NCBI GenBank assembly: GCA_028803175.1
Contig: JARBCG010000011.1
Coordinates: 1-7,818, forward strand
Direction of reading: 5' to 3'
DNA: 7,818 nucleotides
DNA from: Wolbachia sp.
GTDB taxonomy: Bacteria; Pseudomonadota; Alphaproteobacteria; Rickettsiales; Anaplasmataceae
Made by a program: the position numbers and the translations under genes. Below, piece by piece: positions 1-5,605 of the stretch (position 1 is its first letter; every line of letters starts with the position of its first letter). The notes under the pieces were generated by a model. The model was not told the DNA's origin, searched no databases, and saw only the letters and a program-made list of their open reading frames with translations.

Positions 1-401
1 TTAATTTAAAGTACCATTTAGTGTTCTGTACTAAGTACAGATTAAGTACAGATATAGAATACTTACAGGTCAAACAATAGTGCGTAGTAAAGAAATTATC
101 ATGGAAGTATGTACTGCAAACTACGTAGATATCGTAAGAGGTAATATTACTCATGACCATATACTAATCTCTGTGTCTCCCAGCACGGTGCTATCTAAGT
201 TGGTACAGTTAAGGGAAAGAGTAGTCACAAGTTATTCCAGGAATTTTAACACTTAAGAAAAAGATATTTGGGTCAGCACCTTTGGCAAGAGGATACTTTG
301 CTGTTACAGTTGACAATGTGAATTCTACAGATTTACATAAGTATATCGATGAACAAGGAAGTCATCATAGCTATTCTAATGATTTTAACATCGAGTTTTA
401 A
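1..401 (+). pseudogene. tnpA: IS200/IS605-type transposase TnpA, 3' part, decayed
   Basis: Remnant of a Y1 (HUH) single-strand transposase. Reading across frames gives the family landmarks in order: HLVFCTKYR (codons 15-41), an HUH-like HDH triplet (152-160) followed by ILISVSP, then GKSSHKLFQEF (214-246), then ARGYF near 288, and the candidate catalytic Tyr in KYIDEQ (codon 342-344). The protein ends NIEF at TAA 399-401. The frame is broken at least five times. There is an 11-bp tandem duplication at 32-53, a 1-nt loss near 212, another loss near 247, a 2-nt loss near 264 and a 1-nt loss near 286. Between the last two, the expected YLGQHLW is read out of frame as FGSAPL. The 5' part of the gene is at the other end of the window (7778-7818) and joins in frame. 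No active enzyme is expected. Confidence 0.85.
32..53 (+). repeat. 11-bp perfect tandem duplication in tnpA
   Basis: TAAGTACAGAT occurs twice in direct succession (32-42 and 43-53). Removing one copy restores the family reading CTKYRYRILTG, so the duplication is a frameshift lesion and not part of the original gene. Replication slippage is the simplest cause. Confidence 0.9.
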
Positions 402-435
402 ACTCATAATCTGCTTTACATGTGTTTTTTAAAAC
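393..435 (+). mobile_element. Right end of the IS200-type element (hairpins)
   Basis: Two small hairpins follow the transposase. GAGTTT-T-AAACTC (393-405) overlaps the tnpA stop codon. GTTTT-TT-AAAAC (424-435) lies just before IS3-like sequence resumes. Elements of this family end in short subterminal hairpins instead of inverted repeats. I place the right boundary near 436, where the interrupted OrfA reading (…VALEAI) begins on the minus strand. The exact cleavage site cannot be read from one copy. Confidence 0.5.
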
Positions 436-493
436 CAATTGCTTCCAATGCTACTTTTACTTTTAACTCTGATTCATACTTTTTTATTCCCAT
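416..493 (-). pseudogene. IS3-type transposase OrfA, N-terminal fragment
   Basis: On the minus strand ATG at 493-491 opens MGIKKYESELKVKVALEAI, which resembles the start of IS3-family OrfA proteins (pattern KYxxEFKxKVALEAI). A GGAG sits 7 nt before the ATG. After EAI the frame runs into the IS200-type right end and stops at 418-416, so the fragment is about 20 residues of what should be a roughly 90-100 residue protein. Upstream, an A-rich stretch near 540 beginning TAGACCAAAA could be the element's terminal repeat. The family call rests on a short stretch. Confidence 0.55.
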
Positions 494-539
494 ACTGCAC
501 TCCATTAACTTTTACTCGGATCAACCAATTTTTTTTGGT

Positions 540-864
540 CTAGTTTATGTGGTGCGTTATAGTTTTTTGTGATAAGCCGTTTGGCATCCCTTTGCGAATA
601 TAATCGGTAAAATATTTATCGCTTGTACTGAAATGTACTGAAATCTGTATTCACTTCTTGGCGCTGAGCTGCGGTTTCGATTAAACCCAAGCGTTCTTTG
701 CAACTATCAACAGCATTATTTACTTTGCATAGCTGTTCAATTGTTGCCGAATCAGCACGCCCTTTGCTTTCAATTTCTTTTAATCTACGATAATTTATTA
801 ATTTAAATTGTTCCCATGATGAAGATAATTCATTAATACGACGAGCAATATCAGCTAGTGACAT
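540..864 (-). pseudogene. Phage major capsid protein (HK97-type), N-terminal relic
   Basis: The start is ATG 864-862, behind a near-perfect Shine-Dalgarno AAAGGAGG with 5 nt spacing. It opens MSLADIARRINELSSSWEQF, followed by a charged helical stretch (KEIESKGRADSATIEQL). This is typical of the N-terminal delta domain of HK97-type capsid proteins, and I recall very similar starts in Wolbachia phage capsids. The frame breaks at a 10-bp tandem duplication (624-643). Dropping one copy gives VNTDFSTSDKYFTDYIRKG and then MPNGLS, the usual lead into the capsid core. The reading ends at TAG 542-540, where IS3-like sequence begins, so the capsid core is missing. Whether a longer ORF starting at 903 is translated is doubtful, because the ribosome site favours 864. 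Confidence 0.7.
624..643 (-). repeat. 10-bp perfect tandem duplication in the capsid relic
   Basis: TGTACTGAAA (plus strand) occurs twice in a row, at 624-633 and 634-643. Removing one copy reconnects the two capsid frames exactly (…DFST into SDKYFTDY…), so this is the frameshift lesion. Confidence 0.85.
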
Positions 865-1084
865 AATAGCCTCCTTTAAAAGGAAAAATAATAGACTTGT
901 CAAGAAATTTGAAATTACCTTCTTCTTGTTGTCCTATAGACCTTGCTGTTATGCGAGTAGTGTTCCATAGCTGCATGAACATTCCGTAAAGCAATAGAAT
1001 AAATGCAGAATACCAACCAAATCTGTTAAAATTATAGAATTCGCTGCGAGCGAAAACGGCGTAACACGACTGCCACGCTAACAT
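851..1084 (-). CDS. Small unrecognised membrane-protein ORF
   Basis: 77 codons from ATG 1084. One hydrophobic segment (about residues 22-40, WYSAFILLLYGMFMQLW) is followed by a polar tail with TTRITARSIGQQEEG. I do not recognise the family. For a real gene: a strong sigma70-like promoter about 55 bp upstream (1138-1165), and a stop that overlaps the capsid start by 14 nt, with the capsid Shine-Dalgarno inside its last codons, as in a coupled operon. Against it: weak ribosome site (TAGGTTAAG), short length and relic-rich surroundings. It may instead be the tail of a larger broken gene fused here by deletion. The last ten or so residues (FPFKGGYYVTS) simply read through the capsid leader and are unlikely to be ancestral. 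Confidence 0.35.
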   Translation of the reverse strand: MLAWQSCYAVFARSEFYNFNRFGWYSAFILLLYGMFMQLWNTTRITARSIGQQEEGNFKFLDKSIIFPFKGGYYVTS

Positions 1085-1137
1085 CTATACTTAACCTACG
1101 AAAATAAATTAAGTGAGATAAAACGAAAGATATCTCT

Positions 1138-1165
1138 ATTGTATATATTTACTTTACTATGTCAA
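1138..1165 (-). promoter_or_regulatory. Sigma70-like promoter reading left
   Basis: On the minus strand, TTGACA (1165-1160) is a perfect -35. It is followed by a 16-bp spacer and TACAAT (1143-1138) as -10 (5 of 6). Start of transcription would fall near 1131, about 45 nt before the small ORF at 1084. A hairpin arm pair GAGATA/TATCTC (1115-1120, 1131-1136) would lie at the very 5' end of the transcript. This is among the best promoter matches in the window, although the genes ahead of it are relics. Confidence 0.5.
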
Positions 1166-1209
1166 GCGTTTTTTGTATTTTTTTACAGCAGCTTTCTATG
1201 TATATAATT

Positions 1210-1893
1210 CTAATGTAATGAATTCAGTATTAACTCAGCGCTTTCCGCAGGATCATCATTACTTGTAATAGGTCTACCAATCACAATATAATCAGCTCCA
1301 AGTTCAATTGCTTCTTTCGGGGTCGCTGTTCTTTTTTGATCGTCATGACTAGAGTTTACGCGAATTCCAGGAGTAATAATATTAAAATCCTTACCACATA
1401 CCTTACGCACTTCTTGGGCTTCCAATGCAGAACAAACTATTCCATGTAAACCTACATTCTGTGCAAGTTTTGCAAGCAGCATCACTTGCGAACTGACTTC
1501 TCTTTCTATTCCAAGCTCATTTAAATCTTCGTTATTCATGCTGGTTAGCATAGTCACTCCAATCAATTTTATTTTTGTGTCTTGCACTGCACTTAACGTT
1601 CTTCTTAGCATCTCTGTTCCACCACTTATGTGCAATGTTAGCATTTCAATATTGAGATTCTTTATCACTTCAACTGTTTTATCCACAGTGTTTGGAATAT
1701 CATGCAACTTTAGATCTAAAAAAATTGGTATATTACATTTTGCAACTTTTTTTACTCCAGCAATGCCATTAGCAGTAAAAAACTCTAATCCTAGCTTTAT
1801 CATGCAAACTTTATCACACAAAGTGTTAGCTAAAGAAATAGCCATATATAAATCTTGTGTGTCTATCGCACATATTATTGGATTTGCCGTCAT
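1210..1893 (-). CDS. pyrF: Orotidine 5'-phosphate decarboxylase PyrF
   Basis: Cytosolic enzyme that decarboxylates orotidine monophosphate to UMP, the last step of de novo pyrimidine synthesis. At 227 residues it is full length for the bacterial TIM-barrel family. The N-terminal strand PIICAIDTQD carries Asp11, and Lys33 lies in MIKLGLEFF. The catalytic cluster DLKLHDIPNTV gives Asp60, Lys62 and Asp65. ITPGIR and the C-terminal GADYIVIGRPI form the phosphate-binding end with its conserved Arg. Start ATG 1893 has AAGAAG about 6 nt upstream. The sequence closely resembles Wolbachia PyrF as I remember it and shows no damage. It stands alone, transcribed away from the pan cluster, and is a core housekeeping gene amid relics. 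Confidence 0.95.
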   Translation of the reverse strand: MTANPIICAIDTQDLYMAISLANTLCDKVCMIKLGLEFFTANGIAGVKKVAKCNIPIFLDLKLHDIPNTVDKTVEVIKNLNIEMLTLHISGGTEMLRRTLSAVQDTKIKLIGVTMLTSMNNEDLNELGIEREVSSQVMLLAKLAQNVGLHGIVCSALEAQEVRKVCGKDFNIITPGIRVNSSHDDQKRTATPKEAIELGADYIVIGRPITSNDDPAESAELILNSLH

Positions 1894-1927
1894 GTATACT
1901 TCTTTTGATTACAATCTATTGTAGCTT

Positions 1928-1956
1928 ATCATACTTCTCATTAATGTGTTAGTTAA
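1928..1956 (-). promoter_or_regulatory. Candidate pyrF promoter
   Basis: On the minus strand, TTAACT (1956-1951, 4 of 6) is followed by 17 bp and TATGAT (1933-1928, 5 of 6), 34 nt before the pyrF ATG. A second, weaker pair lies further up: TTTACA at 1994-1989 and TAAGAT at 1972-1967, 16-bp spacer. AT-rich DNA gives chance matches, so this is only a candidate. Confidence 0.35.
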
Positions 1957-2011
1957 GCTCATCTAAATCTTATGTATTAGTCACATATTGTAAAATTAAT
2001 TGCACACATTA

Positions 2012-2638
2012 TTAAGTTTTTTTGGCAGAGAAAAATAAATGGTCTCTGCTTCCTAAAACTGATAATATTCCATCTTTATGTGAGAAATGCTGGGAAGCTT
2101 TTTCTTTCACATGCGATTTTGTTGTTTTAGCTACTTCTAATACTCTTGCTTCATCGTAACCCTCAGCCATTTCACATTTTATAAATTTTACCGCTTCGTT
2201 TGTTGAATATTCCGTTACTTCTTGTACAAAAAACGCTTTCTCTTCTTCTTTATCGAGTGAGTCTTCTTCATACTTTCCCCTTTGAAAAGACTTCTCTAAA
2301 AGTGAATTTTGTAATCCTTTTATATTATTACCATAATGTTTATTGTTTTTTCTGATCTTAAAAGACTGATCATTAACGAGATCACTTACATGATGTAACT
2401 CTCCAGATTTCTCTTCTAATCTTTTAAATAAATTTCTATTTTCTTCATACAATTCTTCACTTTTTGATTCTTCATATTTATTATTGTTTATTTTCCTTTC
2501 CAATTCTATTTGATACTTTTCTTTAGAAATTATTATATCTAAAATAAAACCTAATAGTCCTATCAATATAACAATAAAGGTGGTTTTAGTGACTAACAGA
2601 ATTGCTCCAAGAGTAACTGATGCTTGTAGCCGCTTAAG
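2012..2638 (-). pseudogene. C-terminal part of a broken membrane/coiled-coil protein
   Basis: The frame is open from 2638, just after a stop at 2641-2639, to the stop at 2012. No good start exists in it: a TTG at 2566 would give 184 residues but has no ribosome site. It begins with a hydrophobic segment (GAILLVTKTTFIVILIGLLG and on through FILDIII). A Lys/Glu-rich, coiled-coil-like stretch follows (KINNNKYEESKSEELYEENR onward), then a mixed C-terminal part ending FFSAKKT. It continues naturally from the upstream fragment by a one-base frame change near 2636. I do not recognise the family; it resembles the many lineage-specific membrane proteins of Wolbachia. If translated from TTG it would be a short membrane-anchored protein. 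Confidence 0.5.
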
Positions 2639-2972
2639 TTATAAAAGCAAGCACAATATCACGTATAGCTTTAGGAATTGATTTCCAGATATCTTTTATC
2701 TTCTTCATAATTGCATCACGAAATTTAAGCCATATGAATATAACATATGTCGTTATTAATACCATACACGCTAATGCAGAAAGCAGTAACCATGATTGAA
2801 CAAGACGGGAAGAGTAAAGAAAGAAATGAAAAAATAAATAATAACATAAAAAATAGAGCATTATATCAGTTAATACTACTGTTATTAAACCAGATAAAAT
2901 TAGAATTGTTATATGTTCAATACTGTCTCTACTGTCTCTTTCTTAATTTTTTACAATATTTGAGTTTACCAT
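2634..2972 (-). pseudogene. N-terminal part of the same broken membrane protein
   Basis: The likely original start is ATG 2972-2970, behind GGGGAAAT, reading MVNSNIVKN and then a TAA at 2945-2943. In the same frame it continues ERDSRDSIEHITILILSGL and on to the stop at 2636-2634. Hydrophobic segments lie at ITILILSGLITVVL, at IMLYFLCYYLFFHFFLY and at SWLLLSALACMVLITTYVIF, followed by a basic amphipathic stretch (KFRDAIMKKIKDIWKSIPKA). An internal ATG at 2861 would give only 75 residues. One nonsense codon and one frameshift separate the pieces of what would be a protein of about 320 residues with three or four membrane segments. Alternative: 2634-2861 is a short independent membrane peptide. 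Confidence 0.5.
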
Positions 2973-3035
2973 ATTTCCCCGTCTTTTTTGTTTTCTTCTA
3001 ATCCATAGTTGGAGTTACTAGCGCTTTTTCAAATC

Positions 3036-3051
3036 ACCAGCTTCAGCTGGT
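3036..3051. repeat. 6-bp hairpin between divergent units
   Basis: ACCAGC-TTCA-GCTGGT is a perfect stem with a 4-nt loop in the gap between the broken membrane gene (leftward) and the dehydrogenase (rightward). No T-run follows on either strand, so it is not a convincing terminator. It could be a remnant of a dispersed palindromic repeat. Confidence 0.4.
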
Positions 3052-3168
3052 TGTAATCAATCTTTATGATGTACTTCTATAACATAACTGGGTTTGAAGT
3101 ATAATTGATAACAATTGAATTGAGCCTAATTTTGAATGAAATACTGTTTTTTATATAGCAAAAAAATG

Positions 3169-3196
3169 ATGACTAATAATTTTCAAGGTTTATACT
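3169..3196 (+). promoter_or_regulatory. Candidate promoter of the dehydrogenase-pan cluster
   Basis: ATGACT (3169-3174, TGAC core) is followed by 16 bp and TATACT (3191-3196, 5 of 6). Transcription would start near 3203, leaving a leader of only about 20 nt before ATG 3224. GAAGGTAG (3197-3204) is purine-rich but too far from the ATG to be its ribosome site. The rest of 3001-3223 shows nothing further that I can support. Confidence 0.4.
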
Positions 3197-3223
3197 GAAG
3201 GTAGAATTTTATTTGTCAAAATT

Positions 3224-4234
3224 ATGTTAAAACAAATGCCAGATTTTAATACTTGTAAGCTTGACACTCATGAGGAGGTGTATATTAAATGCGATAAGAG
3301 AACTGGTCTTAAAGCAATTATTTGTATTCACAATTCCTCTAATGGACCTGCTTTAGGTGGATGTAGATTTATAAGTTATGATTCTAGTCAGACTGCACTT
3401 GCAGATGCGCTGAAATTATCAAAAAGCATGTCTTTTAAGTCAGTCCTTGCTGGGGTACCGTATGGTGGTGGTAAGGCTGTTATATTAAAACCAGAGCAAC
3501 TTTTTGATAGGCAACTTTTATTTAAGAGTTTTGGTGACTTTGTGAATCAGCTAGGTGGTAGGTATATTACAACTATGGATAGTGGTATGGTCACTAAAGA
3601 TTTAGAGATAATTTCTAATCAGACTTCGTATGTTACAGGACTTGGAGTCGATGGTGATCCAGCACCGTATACTGCAGAAGGTGTAATAAGAGGAATTGAG
3701 GCTGCTCTTAATTTCAAGTATGGTACTCCAAAAATGAATGGTATTCATATAGCTATTCAAGGCGTAGGAAATGTAGGTTTTTGTTTAGGAAAAAAAGCTT
3801 ATGAGAGAGGTGCAAAACTAACTATATGCGATTATGATCAACTGATGGTAAACAAGTGCTTGAAGGAATTTACAGCTAGTGTAGTCAGTCCAAACGATAT
3901 TTATTCTATAGAATGTGACGTATTTGCACCATGTGGACTTGGTAGCACAATCAACCATGGGACTATTTCTAAGTTGAAAGCAACAATCATTGCTGGATCA
4001 GCAAATAATCAGTTTTCTGATGACACAATTGGTGAAATAATAAAGAAAAGAAATATTTTATATTCACCGGATTACGTAACTAATGCTGGCGGTCTTATTC
4101 ATGTAGCCGGACTTTATAGTAATATGTTAAAAAGTCAAATAGAATCAAAAATAGCAGCAATTTATGATACCTTAATGGACATTTTTATATCTTCTGAAAG
4201 ATTAGGAAAATCTACAAATGCTGTAGCTGATTAG
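3224..4234 (+). CDS. Leu/Val/Phe-type amino-acid dehydrogenase
   Basis: NAD-dependent enzyme of the Glu/Leu/Phe/Val dehydrogenase family. It reversibly converts branched-chain or aromatic amino acids to 2-keto acids plus ammonia. Conserved sites are all present: GPALGGCR (41-48), MSFK with Lys72 (substrate carboxylate), GGGK with catalytic Lys84, GRYITTMD with Asp119, GDPAPYTAEGV, the NAD-binding GVGNVG (180-185) with Asp203 ending the next strand, and PDYVTNAGGLI. At 336 residues it is slightly shorter than typical leucine dehydrogenase. The stop is a TAG after NAVAD, and the frame then continues 14 codons (IASFYLQNSEAVNY) to TAA 4277-4279, so a short helix may have been lost by nonsense mutation. 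No ribosome site is evident. Its place directly before panB suggests it makes 2-ketoisovalerate from valine; substrate choice cannot be read from sequence alone. Confidence 0.9.
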   Translation: MLKQMPDFNTCKLDTHEEVYIKCDKRTGLKAIICIHNSSNGPALGGCRFISYDSSQTALADALKLSKSMSFKSVLAGVPYGGGKAVILKPEQLFDRQLLFKSFGDFVNQLGGRYITTMDSGMVTKDLEIISNQTSYVTGLGVDGDPAPYTAEGVIRGIEAALNFKYGTPKMNGIHIAIQGVGNVGFCLGKKAYERGAKLTICDYDQLMVNKCLKEFTASVVSPNDIYSIECDVFAPCGLGSTINHGTISKLKATIIAGSANNQFSDDTIGEIIKKRNILYSPDYVTNAGGLIHVAGLYSNMLKSQIESKIAAIYDTLMDIFISSERLGKSTNAVAD

Positions 4235-4289
4235 ATAGCAAGCTTTTACCTTCAAAATTCTGAAGCTGTTAACTACTAAGAAATAATAG

Positions 4290-4318
4290 TTGATTTTATT
4301 CTAATTTGGTAATAAAAT
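4290..4318 (+). promoter_or_regulatory. Candidate panB promoter
   Basis: TTGATT (4290-4295), a 17-bp spacer and TAAAAT (4313-4318, 5 of 6) lie in the 114-bp gap after the dehydrogenase. Transcription would start near 4325, inside the palindrome at 4322-4333. This would let panB and the genes behind it be expressed separately from the dehydrogenase. Confidence 0.4.
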
Positions 4319-4321
4319 TAC

Positions 4322-4333
4322 CTCTTTAAAGAG
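4322..4333. promoter_or_regulatory. 12-bp perfect palindrome before panB
   Basis: CTCTTTAAAGAG lies 15 bp before the panB ATG and holds the main purine-rich stretch (AAAGAG) available as a ribosome site. It could be an operator or a small hairpin that hides the ribosome site, or simply chance in AT-rich DNA. Confidence 0.3.
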
Positions 4334-4348
4334 ATTTATGAGATAGAA

Positions 4349-5137
4349 ATGGTAAGTATTTTAAAGTTTCAAGATATGAAAAAATTATCGAAAAGGATTA
4401 GTATAGTTACCTGTTATGACTATTGGTCAGCTAGACTTATTGATTCGACAAATATAGATGCCATTTTGGTTGGAGATAGTTTAGCAATGGTAATGCATGG
4501 CCATAAAGATACCATTTCAGTAACTGTGGAGTTAATGTGTATTCATGTTAGTGCTGTTGCTAGAGGGGCAAAAAAAAAGATCATTATCGGAGATATGCCA
4601 TTTTTGTCTTTTAGGAAGGGTTTAACGGATTCTATGAACTCTGTCCTACAGGTTATGCAGAGTGGTGCTCACGCAATCAAAATAGAAGGTGCAAAAGGAA
4701 ATCTAGAGCTAATCTCTCACATAGTCGAATCTGGTGTTCCAGTTGTGGGGCATTTAGGATTGACACCTCAGTTTATTAATCAATTAGGAGGATTCAAAGT
4801 ACAAGGAAAACAAAAAGAGGAAGAAGAAGAAATTATACAGTCAGCTATTGAATTAGAAAGATCTGGTTGCTTTGCGATAGTACTTGAGTGCATTCCGGCA
4901 AAATTAGCTGGAGTAATAACAGAAAAACTTCAAATTCCGACTATTGGAATTGGTGCAGGGCCCAGTGTATCTGGGCAAGTATTAGTACTACAAGATATGT
5001 TAGGTATGAATTCTGGTTTTAATCCTAAATTTCTAAAAACTTATTTAGATGGACATCAGTCGATAAAAAATGCTTTAAATGATTTTGATGAAGAAGTTAA
5101 AATGAAGAAGTTTCCTCTCGAGGATCATTGTTATTAA
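4349..5137 (+). CDS. panB: Ketopantoate hydroxymethyltransferase PanB
   Basis: First committed step to pantothenate: transfers a hydroxymethyl group from 5,10-methylene-tetrahydrofolate to 2-ketoisovalerate, giving ketopantoate. A cytosolic TIM-barrel enzyme, 262 residues, normal length. Magnesium and substrate residues are in place: VGDS with Asp43, GDMPF with Asp82, IKIEG with Lys111 and Glu113, GHLGLTPQ (134-141), LECIP with Glu180, and GIGAGP. Folate-site and loop regions look intact, and there is no sign of decay in a region full of relics, so selection is likely maintaining it. The start is taken at ATG 4349, which gives the usual short lead before the TCYD motif; its ribosome site is poor. 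It is followed by panD after 55 bp. Confidence 0.95.
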   Translation: MVSILKFQDMKKLSKRISIVTCYDYWSARLIDSTNIDAILVGDSLAMVMHGHKDTISVTVELMCIHVSAVARGAKKKIIIGDMPFLSFRKGLTDSMNSVLQVMQSGAHAIKIEGAKGNLELISHIVESGVPVVGHLGLTPQFINQLGGFKVQGKQKEEEEEIIQSAIELERSGCFAIVLECIPAKLAGVITEKLQIPTIGIGAGPSVSGQVLVLQDMLGMNSGFNPKFLKTYLDGHQSIKNALNDFDEEVKMKKFPLEDHCY

Positions 5138-5192
5138 TTATTATTAGAAGACTATAAGATTATTAAGGAAAATTCTTTATATGGAGTAACTT

Positions 5193-5552
5193 ATGAAATT
5201 TAGGAATATGTTAAATGGAAAGATTCACAGAGCAGCAGTAACACATAGTGATCTACATTATATAGGGTCAATTACTATTGATTTAGAATTAATGAAAGCG
5301 GCAAATATAGTTCCTTTTGAGTTTGTACAGGTGGTTAATGTTACAAATGGTAATAGGTTTGAAACTTATGCTATAGAGGGTGATCCGAATAGCGGTGTGG
5401 TTCAAGTAAATGGAGCTGCAGCACATCTAGTTAATGTAGGGGATTTAGTGATCATTATGTCATACTTACAGATAGAAGAACCTGTCCCTAAGGACTGGAA
5501 GCCTTCAGTCGTTCTAGTTAGCGAGTCTAATGGTATTGATAGAATTATTTAA
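5193..5552 (+). CDS. panD: Aspartate 1-decarboxylase PanD (pyruvoyl type)
   Basis: Makes beta-alanine from aspartate for condensation with pantoate. The proenzyme self-cleaves at a Gly-Ser bond to create the pyruvoyl group. That site is clear here: HSDLHYIGS, with cleavage between Gly25 and Ser26. The N-terminal MLNGKIHRAAVTH and the active-site strand NGNRFETYAIEG match the family, as do NGAAAHLV and GDLVIIMSY. The length of 119 residues is close to the usual 115-130. GGAG sits 6 nt before the ATG, a good ribosome site. It is 55 bp behind panB and 53 bp ahead of panG, probably in one transcript. The maturation factor PanZ of enteric bacteria is not encoded here, in line with most other bacteria. 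Confidence 0.95.
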   Translation: MKFRNMLNGKIHRAAVTHSDLHYIGSITIDLELMKAANIVPFEFVQVVNVTNGNRFETYAIEGDPNSGVVQVNGAAAHLVNVGDLVIIMSYLQIEEPVPKDWKPSVVLVSESNGIDRII

Positions 5553-5605
5553 GATCTTTATCATATAGTTTCTATATACTTCACTATATTGTTAGGAGTA
5601 GTTTG

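Noticed and set aside
616..903. Longer capsid ORF starting at 903
   Set aside because: The extra 13 residues are hydrophobic read-through of the leader. The near-perfect Shine-Dalgarno points to ATG 864, and the 3' end past the 10-bp duplication is out of frame.
1030..1085. lacZ-alpha or vector-like sequence
   Set aside because: A minus-strand reading SVAVVLRRFRSQ looks faintly like the lacZ start, but the DNA does not match lacZ and has no cloning sites in the right order.
1538..1924. 128-codon plus-strand ORF
   Set aside because: It is the antisense shadow of pyrF, which has all its catalytic residues. The plus-strand reading has no recognisable motif.
2747..3001. 84-codon plus-strand ORF
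   Set aside because: It lies opposite the membrane-protein fragments. Its composition (Leu, Phe, Tyr runs) is what AT-rich antisense gives, and it has no ribosome site.
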